Below are positions 32,080-40,061 of a stretch of 64,000 bases of DNA, in pieces. The DNA comes from an uncultured Bryobacteraceae bacterium (lineage in GTDB: Bacteria; Acidobacteriota; Terriglobia; Bryobacterales; Bryobacteraceae). The position numbers and the translations under genes were made by a program. The notes below the pieces were generated by a model. It was not told the DNA's origin and did not search any database. It saw only the letters and a list, made by a program, of their open reading frames with translations. The stretch spans positions 91,843-155,842 of the forward strand of contig CAKZUE010000026.1 in the NCBI GenBank assembly GCA_937920635.1. The letters are read 5' to 3'. Every line of letters begins with the position of its first letter. The first letter of the stretch is position 1.

Positions 32080-32766
32080 GTGATCCGCCTGGTGGATGTC
32101 GTCAAGGAGTTCGACGGGAAGCGCAAAGTCCGGGCGCTGGACGGTGTGAGCCTGCACATCGAAAAGGGCGAAATGGCGGCGCTGGTGGGCCCGTCAGGCT
32201 CTGGCAAATCCACGCTGCTGAACCTGATCGGCACGCTGGACCGGCCGACCTCCGGGGAGATTTTCATCGAAGGCCAGAGGCTTTCGGACCTCTCCGACAC
32301 AGAACTGACGCTGTTGCGGCGGGACAAAATCGGCTTCATTTTCCAGTTCTTCAACCTGCTTCCCTCGCTCACGTGCCTCGAAAACGTGGCCCTGCCGCTG
32401 CACCTGCGCGGATGGAAGCGGGCGCAGGCGCGCGCACGGGCTGAAGAGCTGCTGGAGCTGGTGGGTCTGAAGCACCGCCTGGACCATCTGCCGGACGAGC
32501 TTTCGGGCGGCGAGCGGCAGCGCGTGGCCATCGCGCGGGCGCTCAGCGTGTATCCGCCGATCCTGCTCGCCGATGAACCGACCGGCAACCTGGACACGAA
32601 GACCGGCGCGGAGATACTGGATCTGATCCGCGATTTGCACGCGCGGCTGGGGGCCACAGTGCTGATGGTGACGCACGATCCGGGCGTGGCGGCGAGCTGC
32701 GAGCGCACGATCACGCTGCGCGACGGGCGGCTGGCTGCCGATGAAGCGCGGGTGCCGCGGCGATGA
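32080..32766 (+). CDS. ABC transporter ATP-binding protein, LolD/MacB type
   Basis: The 228-residue ATPase has Walker A GPSGSGKST (about 38-46), a Q-loop in FIFQFFNLLPSLT, the signature LSGGERQRVAIARAL, Walker B ILLADEPTGNLD and the switch histidine in MVTHD. The LolD/MacB subfamily is indicated by the DEPTGNLD extension and FQFFNLLP. It starts at a GTG with GGGAG upstream and ends in a 4-base overlap with the permease gene, so the two form one transporter. Confidence 0.94.
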   Translation: MIRLVDVVKEFDGKRKVRALDGVSLHIEKGEMAALVGPSGSGKSTLLNLIGTLDRPTSGEIFIEGQRLSDLSDTELTLLRRDKIGFIFQFFNLLPSLTCLENVALPLHLRGWKRAQARARAEELLELVGLKHRLDHLPDELSGGERQRVAIARALSVYPPILLADEPTGNLDTKTGAEILDLIRDLHARLGATVLMVTHDPGVAASCERTITLRDGRLAADEARVPRR

Positions 32767-35315
32767 TGCTGCTGCGGCTGATCTCCTGGCCTTATGTGCG
32801 CAAGCACCTGCTGCGCAGCACGCTCACCACGGCGGGCATCGTGCTGGGCGTGGCGGTGTTCGTGGCGATGCACACCGCCAACCAGAGCGTGCTGTACGCC
32901 TTCAACCGCACGGTGGACCGCATCGCGGGAGCGACGCAATTGCAGGTGTCGGCGGGAGAGGCGGGCTTCCCGGAGGAAGTTCTCGAAAAGGTGCAGGCGC
33001 TGCCTGACGTCGAGGTTGCCGTTCCCGTGATTGAAGCCACCGTGCAGACGGGCATCGCCGGGGCGGGCAACCTGCTGGTGCTTGGCGTCGACATGACCGG
33101 AGACCGCTCGCTGCGCGACTATGATCTGGAAAACGCCGATGAAACGATCGTCGACGATCCGCTGGTCTTCATCGCGCAGCCGGACTCGATCATCGTGAGC
33201 CGGCAGTTCTGCGAGAAGACCGGACTGAAGCTGAACAGCCGGCTGACGATGCAGACGATGGCTGGACCGCGGGAATTCGTCATCCGCGGCGTGATGTCGA
33301 GCCAGGGGCTGGCTTCGGCGTTTGGCGGCAGCCTGGCGGTGATGGACCTTTATGCCGCGCAGATGGTGTTCGGGCGGGGGCGGCGATTCGACCGGATCGA
33401 CATCAAGGTAAGAGAAGGCGTGCGGGTGGAGGACGCGCAGCGGCGGATCCAGGCGGCGCTGGGACCGGGGTTGCAGGTGGAGCCGCCGTCGTCGCGCGGA
33501 GCGCAGTTTGAAGCGATGGCGCGGGTGTACTCGATGACGGCGAACATCACGAGCGTGTTCGCGCTGTTCATCGGGCTGTTCCTGATCTACAACACGTTTT
33601 CCATCGCGGTGACGCAGCGCCGCGGCGAGATCGGCATCCTGCGCGCGCTGGGCGCGCCGCGGGCGCTCGTCCGCAACCTGTTTCTGGCCGAAAGCGCGAT
33701 CGCGGGACTGTTCGGGTCGATCCTCGGAATCGGGCTGGGGGTGGCGCTGGCGCGCGGCGTGGCGGGGTATCTGGGCGGCTACTTCGGCGAAGTGTACGGC
33801 GTGGGCGAGAAGGCGGAGCAGGTGTCGGCGGATCCGCGGCTGCTGGGGCTGGCGCTGCTGATCGGCGTGGCGACGAGCGTGTTTGCGGGCTGGCTGCCGG
33901 CGCGCAACGCGGCGCGCGTGGATCCGGTGAAGGCGCTCCAAAAGGGGCGCGTGCAGGTGATCACCGAGGGCGAAAACCGCGTGCGGCGCGCGGTGGCGGT
34001 GGCGATGCTGGCGGCGGCGGTGGCGTGCGTGTTTCTGAGCCAGCGGACGTTTTTCTTCTACTTCGGCTACATGCTGAACGTGCTGGCGGTGCTGCTGCTG
34101 ACGCCGTCGCTGTGCGCGTGGCTGGTGCGGTGGCTGCGCCCGCTGATGAAATGGCTGCGTCCGGTGGAGGGAGCGCTGGCGGCGGACAGCCTGTTGCAGG
34201 CGCCGCGGCGCACCTCGGGCACCGTGGCGGCGCTGGCGCTGTCGGTGGCGCTGGTGATCGGGCTGGGCGGCATCTCGCGGGCGAGTTACTCCACCATCGG
34301 GACCTGGGTGCAGACATCGCTGAACCCGGACTTCTTCATCACCGGCTCGGAGACGATCACGCAGCGCAGCTTCCGCTTCCCGGAAAGCTTCGCCGAAGAG
34401 GTGGCGCGCGTGGAGGGCATCGACGAGGTGCAGCCGGTGCGTTCGACGCGGATCGTCTACCAGGGCACGCCGGTGATGCTGGTGGCGGCGGATGTGGACA
34501 AGATCGCGCGGCGCGTGCGGGCGCGCGTTGTGGACGGCGAGCGCGAATCGATGTACGCGAAAACGGCGCGCGGCGAGGGCGCCGTGATCAGCGACAACTT
34601 CTCGCTGCTGCGGCGGGTGAAGCGCGGCGACATGCTGGAACTCCACGCCCCCAACGGGGTGCTGCGGCTGCCGGTGCTCGGCATCGTGCTCGATTACAGC
34701 GACCAGCAGGGCACCATCCTGATCAGCCGCGAGCTGTTCAAACAATACTGGGGCGACGACACGGTGAACGCGATGCGCGTTTACGCCAAGCCGGGCGTGG
34801 ACCGCGCGGCGCTGCGGGAGCGGCTGCTCAGGGAGTTCGGCCACCGCACTCGGCTGTTCGTGATGACGAACGAGGAGCTGCGCGCCTACATCATGCGGCT
34901 GACCGACCAGTGGTTCGGACTCACTTATGTGCAGATCGTGGTGGCGGTGCTGGTGGCGATCCTGGGCATCGTGAACACGCTGACGGTGTCGATCGCCGAC
35001 CGCAAGCGCGAGCTGGGCGTGTTGCAGGCGGTGGGCGCGCTGCGCAACCAGGTGCGGCACACGATCTGGATGGAGGCGGCGGCAATCGGCGCGCTGGGGC
35101 TGGCGATCGGCTTCGCGCTGGGCGGCGTGCATCTGTACTACATCCTGGATGTGGCCAAGCGCGACGTGGCGGGGCTGCGGCTGGAATACCTGTATCCTTA
35201 CGGGATCGCGCTGCTGCTGCTGCCCATCCTGATGGGCGCGGCGCTGGTTTCGGCTTTTGGACCGGCGGAGGGCGCGGTGCGGTCGTCTCTGGTGGAGGCG
35301 CTTGAATATGAGTAG
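32763..35315 (+). CDS. Large FtsX/MacB-type ABC permease
   Basis: The 850-residue membrane protein contains two FtsX-type permease modules. The first has an N-terminal span (RSTLTTAGIVLGVAVFVAM), a periplasmic MacB_PCD-like domain (about 40-250), and three spans around 265-380 that include AVTQRRGEIGILRALGAPRA. The second repeats the plan with spans from about 420 on, a periplasmic domain (about 500-710) and the closing SIADRKRELGVLQAVGALRNQ. This mechanotransmission type usually moves lipoproteins, lipids or peptides out of the inner membrane, not substrates through it. It is coupled to the ATPase upstream and overlaps the LolA-like gene by 8 bases. Confidence 0.92.
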   Translation: MMLLRLISWPYVRKHLLRSTLTTAGIVLGVAVFVAMHTANQSVLYAFNRTVDRIAGATQLQVSAGEAGFPEEVLEKVQALPDVEVAVPVIEATVQTGIAGAGNLLVLGVDMTGDRSLRDYDLENADETIVDDPLVFIAQPDSIIVSRQFCEKTGLKLNSRLTMQTMAGPREFVIRGVMSSQGLASAFGGSLAVMDLYAAQMVFGRGRRFDRIDIKVREGVRVEDAQRRIQAALGPGLQVEPPSSRGAQFEAMARVYSMTANITSVFALFIGLFLIYNTFSIAVTQRRGEIGILRALGAPRALVRNLFLAESAIAGLFGSILGIGLGVALARGVAGYLGGYFGEVYGVGEKAEQVSADPRLLGLALLIGVATSVFAGWLPARNAARVDPVKALQKGRVQVITEGENRVRRAVAVAMLAAAVACVFLSQRTFFFYFGYMLNVLAVLLLTPSLCAWLVRWLRPLMKWLRPVEGALAADSLLQAPRRTSGTVAALALSVALVIGLGGISRASYSTIGTWVQTSLNPDFFITGSETITQRSFRFPESFAEEVARVEGIDEVQPVRSTRIVYQGTPVMLVAADVDKIARRVRARVVDGERESMYAKTARGEGAVISDNFSLLRRVKRGDMLELHAPNGVLRLPVLGIVLDYSDQQGTILISRELFKQYWGDDTVNAMRVYAKPGVDRAALRERLLREFGHRTRLFVMTNEELRAYIMRLTDQWFGLTYVQIVVAVLVAILGIVNTLTVSIADRKRELGVLQAVGALRNQVRHTIWMEAAAIGALGLAIGFALGGVHLYYILDVAKRDVAGLRLEYLYPYGIALLLLPILMGAALVSAFGPAEGAVRSSLVEALEYE

Positions 35316-36060
35316 GATTTTCGCGGCGGCGATTGTCTGTTGCGCCGCGGTCTGGGCGCAGGACGCGCGCTCGATCATCGAGGAGAGCCAGCGCCGCGCG
35401 CGCTCCGGCAGCCAGCGCTACGAGGGCACGCTGGAGGTGATCGACTCGAAGCGCAAGGTGAGCACGAAGCGGTGGGTCTACGAGCGGCTGGGCTCGGCAG
35501 GCAACTCGAAAGCGGTACTGCGGTTCACGGCGCCGCCGGAGGTGAAGGGCGTGGCGCTGCTGATCCACAACCACCCGGACCGCGCCTCCGACCAGTGGAT
35601 GTGGACCCCCGCGGTGCAGCGCGAGCGGAGAATCGCGTTTCAGGACCGCAAGACGCGGTTCTTCGGCACGGATTTCACCTTCGAGGATCTGGAAGAGCGC
35701 GACGTGGACCGCTCCACCTACCGCATGCTCGGCGAGGAGCCGATGGCGGGCGAGCCGTGCTGGAAGATCGAATCGACGCCGAAGCCAGAGGCTCGCAGCC
35801 AGTACACGCGGCTGTACGTGTGGATCCGCAAGGCGGACTACGTGGCGGCGCAGATCGACTGTTTTCAGCGCGAGCGCGTGGTCCGCAGAATCCGCTATTC
35901 CGACATCCAGAACGTACAGAAGATCTGGACGGCGCGGCGGATCGAGGTGGAGGATCTCGTGCGGAACTCGCGCACGGTGCTGAGGCTGGAGAAGCTCGAG
36001 TATGATGTTTCGCTTCCGGCGGAGCTGTTCACGCTGCAAGCGCTGCGGCGCGAGCGCTAG
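35308..36060 (+). CDS. Outer-membrane lipoprotein-sorting (LolA-like) periplasmic protein
   Basis: The 250-residue protein has a short signal peptide (MSRIFAAAIVCCAAVWAQ) and a half-barrel pattern of strands: RYEGTLEVIDSKRKVSTKRWV, AVLRFTAPPEVKGVALLI, QWMWTPAVQRERRI, FTFEDLEERDVDRSTYRML, then WKIESTPKP and YVWIRKADYV. This is the pattern of LolA-like outer-membrane lipoprotein-sorting proteins (the DUF4292/LolA_like group). It is presumed to carry a lipid or lipoprotein across the periplasm from the ABC permease. It overlaps the permease by 8 and the barrel gene by 59 bases, so all four are coupled. Confidence 0.8.
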   Translation: MSRIFAAAIVCCAAVWAQDARSIIEESQRRARSGSQRYEGTLEVIDSKRKVSTKRWVYERLGSAGNSKAVLRFTAPPEVKGVALLIHNHPDRASDQWMWTPAVQRERRIAFQDRKTRFFGTDFTFEDLEERDVDRSTYRMLGEEPMAGEPCWKIESTPKPEARSQYTRLYVWIRKADYVAAQIDCFQRERVVRRIRYSDIQNVQKIWTARRIEVEDLVRNSRTVLRLEKLEYDVSLPAELFTLQALRRER

Positions 36061-37282
36061 GCGCGCGCTGCTGCTGGCGGCGTGGCTGGCGGGCATGGCA
36101 TCCGGGCAGGCGTTCACGCAGCGGGGATTTTTCGAAGTCCGCAACTTCGCCTATCCGCAGACGGCGCCAGGCGACAGCGGGCGGCTGGTGAGCGAGCACC
36201 TGCTGCGGTGGGAAGCCGCGTGGCGACTGAGCGCTGCGCTGCAACTGAACGCAGGTTTCGACGCGCGCTTCGATTCGCACCGGCAGTTTGAGCGCGCCTG
36301 GCGGCTGGACTGGGCGGACCGGCGGCGCGAGCGTCCGGCGCTATCCGCGCGGCGGCTGAGCCTGCTGGCGCACAAGGGCGGGTTCACGTTCGAGGGCGGG
36401 CGGCAGTTCATCCGCTGGGGCAAGGCGGACATCCTGAACCCGACCGACCGCTTTGCGCCGAAAGATTTTCTCAACGTGCTGACCACGGATTTCCTCGCCG
36501 TGACGGCGGTGCGGGGCACGTATGAGAGGGGCGGCGAGACGCTGGACGTGGTGGTGCAGCCGGTGTTCACGCCCAGCCGGACGCCGTTGTTGAACCAGCG
36601 ATGGGCGGCGCTGCCGGAGGAAGCGGGGCAGTTCGCGCTGCGCCAGGCGCGGGTGGAATATCCGAAGCGCGCGGCGGCAGGCGCGCGGTGGAACCACGTG
36701 GGCGATGGATACGAGTTCTCGCTGAGTTTCTACGACGGCTTCAATCACCTGCCGGTGTTTTCCGCTTCCCTGATTCCGGCGCCGTCTCCGGCGATTCTGT
36801 TCGGGCGCATCCACCCGCAGATGCGGATGTACGGCGGCGACGCGGCTGTCCCGATGCGGTGGCTGACGCTGAAGGGCGAGGCGGCGTATTTCACCTCCAC
36901 CTCTCCGCTGGCGGACAATTATGTGCTCTATGTGGTCCAGGCGGAGCGGCAGCGGGGCGAGTGGCTGTTTGTGGGCGGCTACGCCGGCGAGACCGTCACC
37001 GAGAGGCGCGTGCAGCTTGATTTCGCGCCGGACCGGGGCCTGGCGAAGACATTTCTCGGGCGCGTTTCCTACAATATCGACTCGAATCGGTCGATGGCTT
37101 TCGAGGGCGCGGCGCGGCAAAATGGCAAGGGTTTTTATGGCAAATTCGAGTATACGCAAGCCGTGGGCGCGCACTGGCGGGTGACGGCGGCGGCGAACCT
37201 GCTGCGCGGCGCGCGGGAGGATTTTCTGGGGCAATACCGGCGGAATTCGAACCTGATGGTCTCTTTCCGGTACAGCTTCTGA
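36002..37282 (+). CDS. Outer-membrane beta-barrel protein of the LolA-linked cluster (DUF1302-like)
   Basis: The 426-residue protein has a basic, hydrophobic N-terminus (RRALLLAAWLAGMASGQ) acting as a signal peptide. Many amphipathic strands follow, for example LSLLAHKGGFTFEGGRQFIRWG, LTLKGEAAYFTSTSP and MAFEGAARQNGKGFYGKFEY, and it ends MVSFRYSF with the terminal phenylalanine of outer-membrane barrels. The GRQFIRWGKADILNPTDRF segment resembles DUF1302-type barrels often linked to LolA/permease systems. It is probably the outer-membrane end of the ABC-LolA export path. The start lies inside the LolA-like gene (59-base overlap). Confidence 0.75.
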   Translation: MMFRFRRSCSRCKRCGASARRALLLAAWLAGMASGQAFTQRGFFEVRNFAYPQTAPGDSGRLVSEHLLRWEAAWRLSAALQLNAGFDARFDSHRQFERAWRLDWADRRRERPALSARRLSLLAHKGGFTFEGGRQFIRWGKADILNPTDRFAPKDFLNVLTTDFLAVTAVRGTYERGGETLDVVVQPVFTPSRTPLLNQRWAALPEEAGQFALRQARVEYPKRAAAGARWNHVGDGYEFSLSFYDGFNHLPVFSASLIPAPSPAILFGRIHPQMRMYGGDAAVPMRWLTLKGEAAYFTSTSPLADNYVLYVVQAERQRGEWLFVGGYAGETVTERRVQLDFAPDRGLAKTFLGRVSYNIDSNRSMAFEGAARQNGKGFYGKFEYTQAVGAHWRVTAAANLLRGAREDFLGQYRRNSNLMVSFRYSF

Positions 37283-37329
37283 GGCCGGGCCGCCTGGGGA
37301 AGCCGCAGCCTTCGAGCTAACATGAGAGG

Positions 37330-38580
37330 GTGATCGAAAGAATCCTGCTGCTGGCAGCGGCATGCCATCTTCTGGCGGCGCAGGCGCCCGTGACGATCCA
37401 GCAGGCGGTGGAAGAGGCGCTGGAGCGCAACATCGAACTGCTGGCGCGGCGTTACGAGATTCCCATCGCCGAGGCGCGCCTGTTGCAGGCGCGGCTGCGC
37501 CCGAATCCACGGCTGAATGTGGAGACCAACTTCCTGGACGTGCTGGGGGCGAATTACATTCCGGAAGAAGGGCCCACGGGACCGGCGGAGACGAACACGG
37601 TTTTCTACTGGGAAATCGAGACGGCGGGCAAGCGGCGGCTGCGGATGCAGACGGCGCGGGAGGCGCTGGCAGGCGCGCGGGAGACGTTTCTCGACGGGCG
37701 GCGGACGCTGGCTCTGGAGGTCCAGAACGCGTTTCTCGACACCATGCTGGCGAAAGAGAACGCGGCCACGCTGCGCGAGGTTCTGGCGACGTTCGAGAAT
37801 GTCGTGAAGGTGAATCAGACGCGATACCAGGCAGGCGACATCGCGCGGGTGGAGCTGCTGCGCAGCGAGGTGGCGGCTTTGCAATTCCGGAATCAACTGC
37901 GGCAGGCGGAGCTGCGCGTGCGGCAGGAAGCCGTGCGCCTGCAAAGACTGATGGGGCGGCCGGCGCCGTCTCCCGATTTCGACATCGCCGGGGAAATCCG
38001 CCGTGACAGGCCTGCGGAGACGCTGGAAGAGCTGACGGCGGCGGCGCTGGCGGCGCGGCCCGATCTGGCGGCGCTGCGGCGCGAGGTGGCGCGCTCGGAG
38101 GCCGAGATCCGGCTGCAGCGGGCGCTGGCGCGGCCGAACGTGGATCTGGGAATCTCGCACCACAAGCAATACGTGGGACCGTTTCCGGGCCAGACGGCGG
38201 GCTTCCGGTTCGAGGTTCCGCTGCCGCTTCTGAACCGGAACCAGGGCGAAGTGGAGCGGGCGCGGCGCGAAAGGGAACAGGCCGAGACGCGGGTGCGCGC
38301 GCTGGAGCAGCAGATCCGGGCCGAGGCGGCCTCGGCTTGGGAACAGTACCAGACGGCGCTGCGGCTGCTGGAGTCGATCGAGCGGGAGATGCTGGAGCAG
38401 GCGGCGCGGGTGCGCGAAACGGTGGAGTTTTCCTACCGGCGCGGCGAAGCCTCGTTCCTGGATCTGCTGGAGGCGCAACGCACATTGAGCGAGACCCGGC
38501 AGGGCTACAATGAAGCGCGCGTCGAGTATGCGCGCGCGCTGTACCTTCTGGACGCGATCGCGGCGAGGGACAGGCGATGA
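37330..38580 (+). CDS. TolC-family outer-membrane efflux protein (CzcC type)
   Basis: The 416-residue protein has a signal peptide (MIERILLLAAACHLLAAQ) and two OEP repeats with long helices. Visible are TIQQAVEEALERNIELL, LRPNPRLNVETNFLDV, RYQAGDIARVELLRSEVAAL, the second repeat start RPDLAALRREVARSEAEI, and EFSYRRGEASFLDLLEAQRTL. It forms the trimeric outer-membrane channel of a tripartite efflux pump. Its stop overlaps the adaptor gene start (ATGA). GTG start at 37330, after GAGAGG. Confidence 0.9.
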   Translation: MIERILLLAAACHLLAAQAPVTIQQAVEEALERNIELLARRYEIPIAEARLLQARLRPNPRLNVETNFLDVLGANYIPEEGPTGPAETNTVFYWEIETAGKRRLRMQTAREALAGARETFLDGRRTLALEVQNAFLDTMLAKENAATLREVLATFENVVKVNQTRYQAGDIARVELLRSEVAALQFRNQLRQAELRVRQEAVRLQRLMGRPAPSPDFDIAGEIRRDRPAETLEELTAAALAARPDLAALRREVARSEAEIRLQRALARPNVDLGISHHKQYVGPFPGQTAGFRFEVPLPLLNRNQGEVERARREREQAETRVRALEQQIRAEAASAWEQYQTALRLLESIEREMLEQAARVRETVEFSYRRGEASFLDLLEAQRTLSETRQGYNEARVEYARALYLLDAIAARDRR

Positions 38581-39716
38581 GAGCGTGGATCTGCGTCCTG
38601 CTGTTGCTGCCGCTGGCCGGGTGCCGCGAAGCGCCCGCGCCCGTGAAAGCCGATCCCGGGCCGCGGGCCGACGGCCTTGTCGTGATCCCCGCGGACTCGC
38701 CGAAGCTGCGGCAGATCCGCACCGAGGAAGTGCGCGCCGAGCGGGTCCCCACGGAAGAATTCACCGCGCCGGCGAAGCTGGAGTTCAACCCGAACCGCAT
38801 CTCCCGCGTGGTGCTGCCCGCGCCCGGGCGGGTGGCTGAAGTCTTCGTCTCCTTCGGCGACGCGGTGAAACAGGGGGATCCGTTGCTCATGCTGGAAAGC
38901 CCCGAGGCCGATCTGGCCGCGGCGGAATACTCGCGGGCCGAACTGGCATTGACGGCGGCGCGGGCCGAACTCGCCAAGGCGCAGGCGGATTACGAGCGGG
39001 TGCTGGACCTGTTCCGCGGCGACGCGATCGCGAAAAAGGAGGTGCTGGCGGCGGAAACGGCCTTGAGCCAGGCCAGGGCCGCCGTGGCTCAATCGGAGGC
39101 TTCGCGCGGGCAGGCGCTGGCGCGTCTGGAACTGCTGGGCCTGAAGCCGGGACAGGCGCGCCCGCGCATCACCGTGCGCGCGCCGCTTTCGGGGAAAGTG
39201 ACCGAGTTCAATGTCGTGGCGGGCGAGTACCGCAACGACACCAGCCAGCCGGTGATGACCATCGCCGATCTGAGCACGGTGTGGGCGGCGGCCGACGTCC
39301 CGGAAATATCGATCCGGCTCGTGCGGATCGGAGAGCGCTTCGAAGTGCGGCTGAACGCGTTTCCCGGCGAGGTCTTCCAGAGCCGCGTCACGCGCATCGC
39401 CGACAGCGTGGATCCGGCCAACCGCACGCTGAAAGTGTGGGCGGAGCTGGACAACCGCTCAGGACGTTTCCGGCCGGAAATGTTTGGAACCGTGCGCCAT
39501 GTCGAGGCGGAGCAGGAGATGCCGGTGGTGCCCGCAGGGGCGGTGGTGCAGATGGAAGGGCGCGAATCGGTGTTCGTGCTGGAGGCGCCCGGACGGTTCC
39601 GCGCCGTGCAGGTGCGCACGGGGAAACGCTCGAACGGGCGCATCCCGGTCGTCGAGGGCCTGAAGCCGGGCCAGAGCGTGGTGGCCGACGGAGCGATGCT
39701 GCTGCGGGGGTACTGA
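38577..39716 (+). CDS. RND efflux periplasmic adaptor lipoprotein (CzcB type)
   Basis: The 379-residue membrane-fusion protein has a lipobox (LLLLPLAGC, Cys16). It shows the lipoyl/barrel-sandwich halves (VVLPAPGRVAEVFVSFGDAVKQGDPLLML and ITVRAPLSGKVTEFNVVAGEY), a coiled-coil hairpin between them (about 105-180), and a beta-barrel domain with WAAADVPE and a membrane-proximal end at the C-terminus. It bridges the RND pump and the TolC-like channel. It is coupled to the channel gene upstream and separated from the DUF190 gene by 3 bases. Confidence 0.92.
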   Translation: MRAWICVLLLLPLAGCREAPAPVKADPGPRADGLVVIPADSPKLRQIRTEEVRAERVPTEEFTAPAKLEFNPNRISRVVLPAPGRVAEVFVSFGDAVKQGDPLLMLESPEADLAAAEYSRAELALTAARAELAKAQADYERVLDLFRGDAIAKKEVLAAETALSQARAAVAQSEASRGQALARLELLGLKPGQARPRITVRAPLSGKVTEFNVVAGEYRNDTSQPVMTIADLSTVWAAADVPEISIRLVRIGERFEVRLNAFPGEVFQSRVTRIADSVDPANRTLKVWAELDNRSGRFRPEMFGTVRHVEAEQEMPVVPAGAVVQMEGRESVFVLEAPGRFRAVQVRTGKRSNGRIPVVEGLKPGQSVVADGAMLLRGY

Positions 39717-39719
39717 GCC

Positions 39720-40061
39720 ATGGAAAGCGCGCGCATGCTGCTGGTGTTTTTCGATGAAAGCGACACATGGGGCGACCCGCGCATCCCGCTGTATGAGGCC
39801 GTGGTGCGCGTGCTGCTGGAGGAGGGCATCGCGGGGGCGACCGTGGTGCGCGGAGTGCTGGGCTACGGCGCGGCGCACAAGCTGACGCAGGACGCCTTTT
39901 CCGGATCCACGGCCGACCGGCCGGTGATGGTGCTCAGCATCGACCGCGAGGAGAAGCTGCGCGCCGTGCTGCCGCGGCTCCAGCCGATGATCACGGAAGG
40001 CCTGGTGTTTCTGGCCGGGGGCGAAGTGCTGCACTGGGCAGGCGGCGGGGCGGCGGCATGA
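39720..40061 (+). CDS. DUF190 (PII-like) small protein inside the metal-efflux operon
   Basis: The 113-residue protein matches DUF190: MLLVFFDESDTWGDPRIPLYEAVV, GIAGATVVRGVLGYGA, and RPVMVLSIDREEKLRAVLPRLQPMI. DUF190 proteins have a ferredoxin-like, PII-related fold and are often found beside transporters, where they are suspected of regulating them by binding a small ligand. Here the gene sits between adaptor and pump, with its stop overlapping the pump start (ATGA), so the link to this RND system is strong. The ligand and effect are unknown. Confidence 0.85.
   Translation: MESARMLLVFFDESDTWGDPRIPLYEAVVRVLLEEGIAGATVVRGVLGYGAAHKLTQDAFSGSTADRPVMVLSIDREEKLRAVLPRLQPMITEGLVFLAGGEVLHWAGGGAAA

Noticed and set aside
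31914..35378. Very long open frame (1154 codons) on the minus strand opposite the ABC permease genes
   Set aside because: It is the mirror of high-GC codon use in the plus-strand genes; composition is Arg/His/Gln-rich with no domain, while the plus strand has clear ABC and FtsX motifs.
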